The notes beneath the pieces were generated by a model. That model made no database searches. It was not told where the DNA came from and saw only the letters and a program-made list of their open reading frames with translations. A stretch of 5,897 nucleotides of DNA from Actinomycetes bacterium (GTDB lineage: Bacteria > Actinomycetota > Actinomycetes > Actinomycetales > Cellulomonadaceae). Positions 1-5,897 of the stretch are shown in pieces. Made by a program: the position numbers and the translations under genes. The first letter of the stretch is position 1, and each line of letters begins with the position of its first letter. The stretch spans positions 1-5,897 of the forward strand of contig JAEWYD010000344.1 of NCBI GenBank assembly GCA_023462275.1. Reading direction: 5' to 3'.

Positions 1-1
1 G

Positions 2-235
2 GGTGCGGCCCTGGGCACGGCCGTCGCCGTGGCGGCCCCCCGCGGCGTCCGCCTGGCGGTCCTCGGCGGCGCCGTCGCGCTGACGCTCGCGAGCGAGAAG
101 GTCAGCTTCACCCGCGTGATCGAACGCACGCCGGTCCTGCGCAGCATCGACGCGTGGGGGCGCCGTCCACCGGCGGTCCCAGGGCCGTCGGTGTCGGAGC
201 CGGTGGAGGCGGAGTCCGAGGGCCCGGACCGGTGA
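2..235 (+). CDS. C-terminal fragment of a membrane protein, possibly MraY-like phosphotransferase family (5' end outside window)
   Basis: The frame is open from base 2 and ends at TGA 233-235, giving 77 visible residues; the start lies upstream of the window. The first 30 or so residues are hydrophobic and small, fitting one or two final membrane segments. They are followed by a conserved-looking segment (ASEKVSFTRVIERTP, then LRSIDAWGRRP) and a disordered acidic Pro/Glu tail. The leading GAALG fits the end of the Gly-Ala-rich motif seen in MraY/WecA-type polyprenyl-phosphate sugar-1-phosphate transferases. I recall actinobacterial MraY-like proteins just upstream of a murJ gene with similar tails, but the catalytic part is not in view, so the family call is tentative. 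The stop overlaps the murJ start (GTGA), implying translational coupling. An ATG or GTG inside this stretch should not be taken as the true start. Confidence 0.6.
   Translation, partial: GAALGTAVAVAAPRGVRLAVLGGAVALTLASEKVSFTRVIERTPVLRSIDAWGRRPPAVPGPSVSEPVEAESEGPDR
218..222 (+). promoter_or_regulatory. Ribosome binding site deciding the murJ start
   Basis: GAGGG lies nine bases before GTG 232, a normal Shine-Dalgarno spacing. It favours this start over the upstream in-frame GTG at 154, which would add 26 Gly/Ala/Pro-rich residues with no similarity to MurJ N-termini. Confidence 0.55.
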
Positions 236-1875
236 GGCTCCGCCGGGTCGTCGGCGGACTCGCCGGCGCGGCGGCGATGATCGCCCTGGTCAATGTCGCC
301 AGCCGCGTCGTGGGCTTCGGTCGCTGGTTGATGAACGCGGCGCAGGTGGGGCCCACCAGCCTCGGCGATGCCTACAACTCGGCGAACACCCTCCCCAACG
401 TGCTGTTCGAGGTGGTGGCCGGCGGGGCGCTCGCCAGCGTCGTCGTGCCGCTCCTGGCGGCGCCCGTCGCGGCTGCCGTGCGCAAGGACGTGGATCGGAT
501 CGCGTCGGCGTTCCTGGGGTGGGCGCTCGCTGTGCTCGTCCCGCTCGGGGTGGCCGTCGCGCTGGCCTCCCGCCCCATCGTGTGGCTCTTCATGCGCGGC
601 GCGACGCCGGCCGAGGTCGACGTCGGCGGGCAGCTCCTCGCGACGTTCGCCCTGCAGATCCCGCTCTACGGCGTCGGGCTGGTGCTCACCGGCGTCCTCC
701 AGGCGCACCGCCGCTTCTTCTGGCCCGCCGTGGCGCCGCTGCTCAACAGCCTCGTCACGATCGCCGCGCTCGCCGTCTTCGGCCGGCTCGTCAGCGACCC
801 GACGGTCGACCCGTCCCGGATGCCGGCCGGCGCCCTGGCCGTGCTCGGGTGGGGGACCACGGCCGGTGTCGCGGTGATGAGCCTTCCGCTCCTGTGGCCC
901 GTGCGGCGCCTCGGCATCCGCCTGCGCCCGACCCTGACCTTCCCCCCGGGCGTGGCGGGCCGGGCCCGGAGCCTCGCCTTGGCAGGACTCGGTGCGCTCG
1001 TGGCCCAGCAGGCCAGCGTCGTCGTCACGATGGCCCTGGCCAACCAGTACGGACCCGACGGCACCTGGCCCGTCTACCAGTACACGCAGGCGGTGTACGT
1101 GCTGCCGTACGCCGTGCTCGCCTTCCCGCTGGCGACCGCGACGTTGCCTCGGCTGGCCGAACGGGCGGCGACGGAGGACCACGAGGGCTTCGTCCGGCTC
1201 GGCGCGGCGACGACCAGGCTCGTCCTCGCCGTCTCGGCCCTCGGGGCCGGGGTGCTCGTCGCCGTGGCACCCGCCGTCCAGACGGTCTTCGACGAGGTCA
1301 CCAAGGCGGGGACCGACGTCGCGGGCATGGCCACGGGTCTGGCGTGGATGGCCCCCGGGCTGCTCGGGTTCGGGCTGATCCTCCACCTGTCCCGGGCGCT
1401 CTACGCGCTGCACCGCGGCCGGCTCGCCGCCGGTGCCACGGCCGCCGGGTGGCTCGTCGCCGCGGCCGGCGCCGCGGTCGCCGTCCTGCTGCTGACGGGT
1501 GGGGAGCAGGACCGGGTTTCCGCGCTCCAGGGCCTGGGGCTGGCGAGCACCGTAGGGATGCTCGTGGCCGGAGCGGCGCTCCTTCGGGCCCTCGTCCGAT
1601 CGGCCGGCCGCGGGGCCGTGGCGGGGGTCACCCGCACGGTCGCCGTCGCGGCCGGTGGAGCGGCGGCGGGCGCCGTCGCCGGGCGCCTCGTCACCGACGC
1701 GCTCGCCACCGGTGGGTGGGCGCGCGCCCTCGTCGCTGGCATCTGCGGCGCCGTGGTGTGCGCCGCCGTGCTGGGCGTCGCGACATGGGCGGGGGACCGG
1801 TCGCTGGTGGGGATCTTGCGCGATCCGCGCGGCGCGGGCGAGCCGCCGGCCGAGGAAGCGGCGTCCGTCCGGTAG
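232..1875 (+). CDS. murJ: MurJ/MviN-family lipid-linked precursor flippase
   Basis: The product is a 547-residue polytopic inner-membrane protein of the MOP superfamily. Family members flip lipid II, the undecaprenyl-linked peptidoglycan precursor, to the outer face of the membrane. Visible family motifs are SRVVGFGR (24-31), DAYNSANTLPN (46-56), GGALASVVVPLL (64-75), RRFFWPAVAPLLNS (160-173) and YVLPYAVLAFPLATATLPRL (289-308). About 13-14 hydrophobic segments can be drawn, then a short charged tail (530-547). Length is close to E. coli MurJ (about 511). GTG 232 is chosen because it overlaps the previous stop, has GAGGG nine bases upstream, and places the first membrane helix as in relatives. 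Arginines matching E. coli R18 and R24 are present (R25, R31), as are the D39 and N49 equivalents (D46, N56). Positions matching R52, R270 and E273 are F59, A287 and V290. The family is secure; transport of lipid II itself is less so. Confidence 0.9.
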   Translation: MRLRRVVGGLAGAAAMIALVNVASRVVGFGRWLMNAAQVGPTSLGDAYNSANTLPNVLFEVVAGGALASVVVPLLAAPVAAAVRKDVDRIASAFLGWALAVLVPLGVAVALASRPIVWLFMRGATPAEVDVGGQLLATFALQIPLYGVGLVLTGVLQAHRRFFWPAVAPLLNSLVTIAALAVFGRLVSDPTVDPSRMPAGALAVLGWGTTAGVAVMSLPLLWPVRRLGIRLRPTLTFPPGVAGRARSLALAGLGALVAQQASVVVTMALANQYGPDGTWPVYQYTQAVYVLPYAVLAFPLATATLPRLAERAATEDHEGFVRLGAATTRLVLAVSALGAGVLVAVAPAVQTVFDEVTKAGTDVAGMATGLAWMAPGLLGFGLILHLSRALYALHRGRLAAGATAAGWLVAAAGAAVAVLLLTGGEQDRVSALQGLGLASTVGMLVAGAALLRALVRSAGRGAVAGVTRTVAVAAGGAAAGAVAGRLVTDALATGGWARALVAGICGAVVCAAVLGVATWAGDRSLVGILRDPRGAGEPPAEEAASVR

Positions 1876-1878
1876 AGT
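1873..1878 (+). promoter_or_regulatory. Candidate -10 element for pyrG, overlapping the murJ stop codon
   Basis: TAGAGT fits the actinobacterial TANNNT -10 pattern, and its first three bases are the murJ stop codon TAG. It ends eight bases before the pyrG GTG, so transcription would begin at or within a few bases of the start codon, giving a leaderless or near-leaderless message. I see no good -35 hexamer 16-18 bases upstream, so this rests on the -10 alone. Confidence 0.35.
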
Positions 1879-1886
1879 GGAAGCCC

Positions 1887-3590
1887 GTGGCAGAGCGCGC
1901 GAATCGACTCTCCGGGCGGTCGGAATCTACGACCCGGCACATCTTCGTCACCGGGGGCGTCGCCTCCTCACTCGGCAAGGGTCTGACGGCGTCGAGCCTC
2001 GGCCGGTTGCTCAGGTCCCGAGGGCTACGGGTCACCATGCAGAAGCTGGACCCGTACCTCAACGTGGACCCGGGCACGATGAACCCGTTCCAGCACGGCG
2101 AGGTGTTTGTCACCGAGGACGGCGCCGAGACGGACCTCGACATCGGCCACTACGAGCGCTTCCTCGACGTGCCGCTGTCCGCCCAGGCGAACGTGACGAC
2201 CGGCCAGATCTACTCGCAGGTCATCGCGCGGGAGCGGCGCGGGGAGTTCCTCGGCGACACCGTGCAGGTCATCCCGCACATCACGGACGAGATCAAGTCC
2301 CGCATGCGCGCCCAGGCCGGCCCCGACGTCGACGTCATCATCACCGAGATCGGCGGGACGGTCGGCGACATCGAGTCGCTGCCCTTCATCGAGGCCGCGC
2401 GGCAGGTGCGCCAGGACGTCGGACGCGACTTCGTGTTCTTCCTGCACGTGTCGCTCGTCCCGTACCTCGCGCCGAGCGGCGAGCTGAAGACGAAGCCGAC
2501 GCAGCACTCGGTCGCCGCGCTCCGCAGCATCGGCATCCAGCCTGACGCGCTCGTGCTGCGGGCCGACCGGGAGCTGCCCGACTCGACGAAGCGCAAGATC
2601 GCGCTGTTCTGCGACGTGGACGTCGAGGCGGTCGTCACCTGTGCGGACGCCCCGAGCATCTACGACATCCCCCGGGTGCTGCACCGCGAGGGCCTCGATG
2701 CCTACGTCATCCAGCGCCTGCGGCTCCCGTTCCGGGACGTCGACTGGAGCGCGTGGGACCGCGTCACGCGCGTCGTCCACAACGCCTCGCACGAGGTCGA
2801 GGTGGCCCTCGTCGGGAAGTACATCGACCTGCCCGACGCCTATCTCTCCGTGTCGGAGGCGCTGCGTGCCGGCGGGTTCGCGAACGACGCGCGCGTGAAG
2901 ATCCGCTGGGTCGCCTCGGACGAGTGCGCGACGCCGGAGGGCGCCGAGCGCTCACTCGCGGGCGTCGACGCAGTCCTCGTCCCGGGCGGCTTCGGCGTGC
3001 GGGGCATCGAGGGCAAGGTCGGGGCGCTCACCTGGGCCCGGACCCGCGGCGTCCCGACGCTCGGCATCTGCCTCGGCCTGCAGGTCATGGTCATGGAGTA
3101 CGCGCGGAGCGTGCTCGGACTCGCCGGGGCGTCGTCGTCGGAGTTCGACCCGGCCACGGAGCACCCGGTGATCGCCACGATGGCGGAGCAGCTCGCCATC
3201 GTCGACGGCAAGGGGGACCTGGGCGGCACGATGCGCCTCGGCTCCTACGACGCGGTGCTCACGGCCGGGACCGTCGCGGCCAAGGCCTACGGCAGCGAGC
3301 GCGTGAGCGAGCGGCACCGCCACCGGTACGAGGTCAACAACGCCTACCGCGCCCGCCTGGAGAAGGCCGGCCTGGTGGTGTCCGGGACGTCGCCCGACGG
3401 CAAGCTGGTCGAGTTCGTCGAGCTGCCGAAGGACGTGCACCCGTACTACGTCGGGACGCAGGCGCACCCGGAGTTCCAGTCGCGACCGACCCGGGCGCAC
3501 CCGCTCTTCGCGGGGCTCATCCGTGCGGCGCTGGACCGCCGCACGGCCGCGCTCGAGGCCGTGGCGGCCGCCGACGCCGAGCTCGCCTGA
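1887..3590 (+). CDS. pyrG: CTP synthase (glutamine-hydrolysing)
   Basis: This 567-residue cytosolic enzyme converts UTP to CTP using ATP and ammonia from glutamine, the last step of de novo pyrimidine nucleotide synthesis. The N-terminal amidoligase domain (about 17-285) has the P-loop GGVASSLGKG (23-32, Lys31), the LDPYLNVDPGTM block (54-65), Mg-binding candidates Asp85 and Glu154 (in EIGGTVGDIES), and KTKPTQHS. The class I glutamine amidotransferase domain (about 300-550) has nucleophile Cys395 in LGICLGLQ and His527 and Glu529 in AHPEF, so its triad is complete. ERHRHRYEVNN (475-485) is the usual conserved block. GTG 1887 is the only sensible start near the conserved IFVTGGV; it leaves about 13 more N-terminal residues than in E. 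coli, normal for actinobacteria. The frame stays open far upstream only because of base composition. It sits 11 bp after murJ and overlaps the NUDIX gene by one base. Nothing essential is missing. Confidence 0.98.
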   Translation: MAERANRLSGRSESTTRHIFVTGGVASSLGKGLTASSLGRLLRSRGLRVTMQKLDPYLNVDPGTMNPFQHGEVFVTEDGAETDLDIGHYERFLDVPLSAQANVTTGQIYSQVIARERRGEFLGDTVQVIPHITDEIKSRMRAQAGPDVDVIITEIGGTVGDIESLPFIEAARQVRQDVGRDFVFFLHVSLVPYLAPSGELKTKPTQHSVAALRSIGIQPDALVLRADRELPDSTKRKIALFCDVDVEAVVTCADAPSIYDIPRVLHREGLDAYVIQRLRLPFRDVDWSAWDRVTRVVHNASHEVEVALVGKYIDLPDAYLSVSEALRAGGFANDARVKIRWVASDECATPEGAERSLAGVDAVLVPGGFGVRGIEGKVGALTWARTRGVPTLGICLGLQVMVMEYARSVLGLAGASSSEFDPATEHPVIATMAEQLAIVDGKGDLGGTMRLGSYDAVLTAGTVAAKAYGSERVSERHRHRYEVNNAYRARLEKAGLVVSGTSPDGKLVEFVELPKDVHPYYVGTQAHPEFQSRPTRAHPLFAGLIRAALDRRTAALEAVAAADAELA

Positions 3591-4186
3591 TGAGCGCGCT
3601 CCAGGACGCGGTGGTCGACCGCACGGTGCTCGACTCCCGCGTGGTGCACCGCGGCATGGTGTGGGACGTCGCACGGGAGACCGTCGAGCTGGGTGACGCC
3701 GGGACCGTGACGCGGGAGTTCGTCCGGCACCCGGGCGCCGTGGCCGTGATCGCCCTGAACGAGGACGACGACGTCCTGCTGCTGCGGCAGTACCGCCACC
3801 CGGCCGGGGCCGAGCTCTGGGAGCCCCCCGCCGGGCTCCTCGACGTGCCCGGGGAGGACCCGCTCGCCGCGGCGAAGCGCGAGCTCATGGAGGAGGCCGA
3901 CCTGACGGCCGAGTCCTGGTGGGTGTTGGTGGACTACCTGAGCAGCCCCGGCGGGAGCAACGAGTGCCTGCGGGTGTACCTGGCTCGCGGGATCGCCGAG
4001 GTGCCGGACGCCGACCGCCACGCGCGCGAGGCCGAGGAGGCCGACATGGTCGCCCGGTGGGTGCCGCTCGACGAGGTCGTCGACGCGGTTCTTGCCGGCC
4101 GCGTGCGCAACCCCTCCACGGTGTCGGGGGTGCTCGCGGCGGCCGTCAACCGCGCTCGGGGCTGGACGGGGCTGCGGCCGGCGTAG
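3590..4186 (+). CDS. NUDIX hydrolase, ADP-ribose pyrophosphatase type
   Basis: The product has 198 residues, the usual size for a bacterial ADP-ribose pyrophosphatase, which splits ADP-ribose (and often other nucleotide sugars) into AMP and ribose 5-phosphate in the cytosol. The NUDIX box runs from Gly82 to about Leu105, with the metal-binding core RELMEEADL (97-105). WEPPAGLLD before it and SPGGSNE (119-125) after it are typical of the ADP-ribose subfamily, as is a downstream acidic EAEEAD loop that could supply the extra catalytic glutamate. Two details differ from the textbook box: six residues rather than five separate Gly82 from Glu89, and Asp104 replaces the usual glycine. The start ATG shares its A with the pyrG stop (TGATG), so translation is probably coupled to pyrG. 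This is the equivalent of Rv1700, which follows pyrG in Mycobacterium tuberculosis. The exact substrate cannot be fixed from sequence. Its 3' end overlaps ctaA on the other strand. Confidence 0.9.
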   Translation: MSALQDAVVDRTVLDSRVVHRGMVWDVARETVELGDAGTVTREFVRHPGAVAVIALNEDDDVLLLRQYRHPAGAELWEPPAGLLDVPGEDPLAAAKRELMEEADLTAESWWVLVDYLSSPGGSNECLRVYLARGIAEVPDADRHAREAEEADMVARWVPLDEVVDAVLAGRVRNPSTVSGVLAAAVNRARGWTGLRPA

Positions 4187-5168
4187 TCGGCGCGAGCCCG
4201 GCGGCCGTCGTCGGGGGAACCGGCCCTCGCGTCCGCAGCGCGAGGACCGCACGGACCTCCGCGACGACCAGGAGCGCGGCACCCAGCATGTGGGCGGCGA
4301 CGAGGGCCTCGGGGAGCCCGGTGAAGTACTGGACGTACCCGATGGCCCCCTGCAGGGCCGTGACGGCGACGAGCGCGACCACCGCTCGACGCACCGGCGC
4401 GGCCGCACGCCCGCGGAGGGCGACGACCGCGAGAGCCAGCACGGTCAACCCGAAGAGCCAGACGGCGCCCGCGTGGACCTTCGACACGGTCACCGGGTCG
4501 AGGGCGAAGCGGTAGCCCACCTCGTCGTCGCCGGAGTGCGGCCCGGACCCGGTCGTGACGACCCCGAGGCCGAGCACGACGACGGCCAGGGGCACCGAGG
4601 CGCGGGCGAGCCCCCGCAGCCCCGGCCCGGCGACGGGCGTCGGTGGCCCGTCGCCCTCGGCGTCGCGGACCACCAGCGCCGTCGATGCGGCGACGAGCGC
4701 CATGGAGATGAGGAAGTGGGTGGCCACCCAGCCCGGGTGGAGGTCGAGGAGGACGATCACGCCGCCCACGACCGCCTGGGTGAGGACGCCGAGGATCGGA
4801 ACGAGCCCGAGCAGCCGGTAAGACCGGGACCGGTCGCGGCGCGGCCACACCACCCACAGGGTCAGGAGGGCGAGGACACCCAGGAGGCCCGTCACCGTGC
4901 GGTTGCCGAACTCGATGAACGGGTGCCAGGACGTGGCGGCGTGCGTGACGGGCGTGAAGTGACCCGGTTCGCACTGCGGCCAGGTGGAGCAGCCGAGCCC
5001 CGACGCCGTGAGCCGCACGATGCCGCCGGTCAGCACGATGCCGATCTGCCCGGCGAGGTTGGCCCAGAGGATGGTGCGCGAGAGCCGCGCGCCGGGGCGG
5101 CGGCGCCACCAGGGGTGCGCGGGCGGGCGCTCGATGGGCGCGGTGGCCGGCGCGGAGGTCGTCGTCAC
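4146..5168 (-). CDS. ctaA: Heme A synthase (COX15/CtaA family)
   Basis: The product is a 340-residue integral membrane protein with about eight hydrophobic segments in two similar four-helix halves. It oxidises the C8 methyl of heme O to the formyl group of heme A, the cofactor of aa3-type cytochrome oxidase. Visible marks are TGGIVRLTASGLGC (47-60), an extracellular Cys60-Cys66 pair (CSTWPQC), IEFGNR (85-90) with Glu86, and heme-ligand histidine candidates at 151 (ATHF), 232 (KVHAG) and 293 (AAHMLG). GSGPHSGD (207-214) is the conserved loop of the second half. Asn89 sits where Bacillus CtaA has a heme-ligand histidine. No other plausible start exists: an in-frame TGA lies at 5207-5205 and the next GTG is already inside the first helix. 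The Pro/Ala-rich C-terminal tail overlaps the NUDIX gene. An ABC permease lies 36 bp upstream on the same strand, a pairing known near ctaA in actinobacteria. Confidence 0.93.
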   Translation of the reverse strand: MTTTSAPATAPIERPPAHPWWRRRPGARLSRTILWANLAGQIGIVLTGGIVRLTASGLGCSTWPQCEPGHFTPVTHAATSWHPFIEFGNRTVTGLLGVLALLTLWVVWPRRDRSRSYRLLGLVPILGVLTQAVVGGVIVLLDLHPGWVATHFLISMALVAASTALVVRDAEGDGPPTPVAGPGLRGLARASVPLAVVVLGLGVVTTGSGPHSGDDEVGYRFALDPVTVSKVHAGAVWLFGLTVLALAVVALRGRAAAPVRRAVVALVAVTALQGAIGYVQYFTGLPEALVAAHMLGAALLVVAEVRAVLALRTRGPVPPTTAAGLAPTTPAAAPSSPERG

Positions 5169-5174
5169 CCTCCT
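5169..5174 (-). promoter_or_regulatory. Shine-Dalgarno-like AGGAGG directly abutting the ctaA start
   Basis: On the minus strand AGGAGG is followed immediately by the GTG start at 5168, with no spacer. A working site normally stands five to nine bases away. Either it does not act as a ribosome site here, or translation starts unusually; it also lies exactly between a candidate -10 and the start codon. Confidence 0.5.
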
Positions 5175-5200
5175 ACGGTAGCCGGGCGACGCCGTGACAA
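5175..5200 (-). promoter_or_regulatory. Candidate ctaA promoter giving a leaderless transcript
   Basis: On the minus strand, TACCGT (5180-5175) matches TANNNT and ends exactly six bases before the GTG start, so it occupies -12 to -7 if the G of the start codon is +1. That is the spacing typical of actinobacterial leaderless genes. TTGTCA (5200-5195) resembles a -35 hexamer, but the spacer of 14 is shorter than the usual 16-18. The promoter would let ctaA be expressed separately from the ABC genes. Confidence 0.4.
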
Positions 5201-5204
5201 ACGA

Positions 5205-5897
5205 TCACTCCCAGCGGAAGGACCGCGTCGCCAGGCCGCCGCAGACGACAGCCCAGGCGACCAGCACCGCCACGGGGCCGACGTCGAGCCCGCCGCCCGC
5301 GAGGACGTCGCGCAGCCCCTCGCCGAGCGCGCCCGACGGGAGGACGCGAGCCACCGCGGCCAGGCCGGCCGGGAGCTGGTCCGCGGGCAGTAGAACGGCG
5401 CCGCCGGCGAGCAGCAGGACCCACACGAGGTTCGCCAGGGCGAGCACCGCCTCGGCCCGCAGCACGCCCGCCACGAGGAGCCCGAGCGACACGAAGGCTG
5501 CGGTGCCGAGGACCAGGAGCAGGACCCCGGCGACGATGCCCGTCGGACGCCAGCCGAGCGCCACGGCCACGCCGCCGAGCAGCAGAACCTGCCCGACCTC
5601 GACGGCGAGCACCGCGAGCACCTTGCCGGCGAGCAGCCCGCCGCGGCCGAGCGGCGTGGTGGCGAGCAGCCGGAGCACCCCGCTGCGGCGGTCGAAGCCT
5701 GTGGCGATGGCCTGTGAGGTGAAGGCCGTGGAGAGCACCGCGAGCGCCAGGGCGCCGGGGGCGACGACGGCGATGCGGTCCTCGCCCGCCAGCCGGACGA
5801 CGTCCGTCCGGGCCAGCGCGACCAGGAGCAGAAGGGGGAGGACGAGCGTCAGGAGCAGCTGTTCGCCGTTGCGCAGCACGGCGCGCGTCTCGAACAC
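5205..5897 (-). CDS. ABC-2 type transporter permease (N-terminus outside window)
   Basis: The frame is open to the right edge and stops at TGA 5207-5205, giving 230 visible residues. The first visible codon happens to be GTG, but FETRAVLRNGEQ reads as the middle of a cytoplasmic N-terminal helix, so the true start is probably a short way beyond the edge. Six hydrophobic segments can be placed at about 13-29, 42-66, 92-114, 120-146, 150-171 and 206-225. The SGVLRLLATTPLGRGGLLAGK region (73-92), between the second and third segments, is typical of ABC-2 permeases and is the likely coupling segment for the ATPase. LPSGALGEGLRD (187-198) is also characteristic. The partner ATPase gene would be expected just upstream, outside the window. 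The substrate is unknown. Similar ABC genes lie next to ctaA in other actinobacteria (Rv1456c-Rv1458c region), suggesting but not proving a link to heme or oxidase assembly. Confidence 0.85.
   Translation of the reverse strand: MFETRAVLRNGEQLLLTLVLPLLLLVALARTDVVRLAGEDRIAVVAPGALALAVLSTAFTSQAIATGFDRRSGVLRLLATTPLGRGGLLAGKVLAVLAVEVGQVLLLGGVAVALGWRPTGIVAGVLLLVLGTAAFVSLGLLVAGVLRAEAVLALANLVWVLLLAGGAVLLPADQLPAGLAAVARVLPSGALGEGLRDVLAGGGLDVGPVAVLVAWAVVCGGLATRSFRWE

Noticed and set aside
154..231. Upstream GTG start for murJ adding 26 residues.
   Set aside because: The extra residues are Gly/Ala/Pro-rich and unlike MurJ N-termini, and GTG 232 has a better ribosome site and overlaps the previous stop.
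519..1886. A long open frame running from inside murJ into pyrG, suggesting a 1023-residue fusion.
   Set aside because: The upstream part is Arg/Gly/Pro-rich shadow translation of murJ in another frame; PyrG similarity begins only after GTG 1887. It is open because stops are rare at this base composition.
2025..2792. A 255-residue open frame antisense to pyrG.
   Set aside because: It is the antisense shadow of a highly conserved coding region, with no recognisable motif and Arg/Asp/Val-heavy composition. No start signal supports it.
2753..3589. N-terminal extension of the NUDIX protein into pyrG.
   Set aside because: The NUDIX-family similarity starts at about ATG 3590; the extension is pyrG read in the wrong frame.
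4028..4045. Short direct repeat of GAGGCCGA.
   Set aside because: It encodes the acidic EAEEAD loop expected in this NUDIX family and is explained by codon bias.
5194..5208. Inverted repeat GTGA-N7-TCAC between the permease and ctaA, resembling a CRP/GlxR operator.
   Set aside because: The CRP/GlxR spacer is six bases, not seven, and the outer T and A are missing. It also spans the permease stop codon, so chance is likely, though its overlap with the TTGTCA element is noted.
4092..5393. A 433-residue plus-strand open frame across ctaA and the permease.
   Set aside because: Its translation is Arg/Gly/Asp-rich, low-complexity shadow of two clear minus-strand membrane genes.

Overview
The window is very GC-rich, with codon third positions almost all G or C, frequent GTG starts and tightly packed genes. 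Protein motifs and gene order point to a high-GC actinobacterium. A Cellulomonas/Isoptericola-like lineage is a guess from the style of the proteins, not a demonstrated placement.

Left half, plus strand: the tail of a membrane protein (bases 2-235, probably a MraY-like phosphotransferase relative) overlaps the start of a MurJ/MviN-family lipid flippase (232-1875). CTP synthase pyrG (1887-3590) and an ADP-ribose-pyrophosphatase-type NUDIX hydrolase (3590-4186) follow. Junctions are GTGA overlap, 11-bp gap and TGATG overlap, so this looks like one transcription unit, perhaps with an extra promoter just before pyrG. The pyrG-NUDIX pair is a conserved actinobacterial neighbourhood (Rv1699-Rv1700 in Mycobacterium tuberculosis).

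Right half, minus strand: the C-terminal part of an ABC-2 type permease (5205-5897, cut by the window edge) precedes heme A synthase ctaA (4146-5168) by 36 bp. An ABC exporter beside ctaA is another known actinobacterial arrangement, usually near suf and ctaB. The two blocks converge, and the NUDIX and ctaA genes overlap tail to tail by 41 bp.

The genes serve envelope precursor transport, CTP synthesis, nucleotide-sugar clean-up and heme A production for cytochrome oxidase. I found no mobile element, CRISPR array, RNA gene or clearly new system; every base lies in or within 40 bp of a gene. The points most worth a second look are the MurJ homologue lacking several residues essential in E. coli MurJ, two start sites that look leaderless or nearly so, and the convergent overlap joining two conserved gene blocks.
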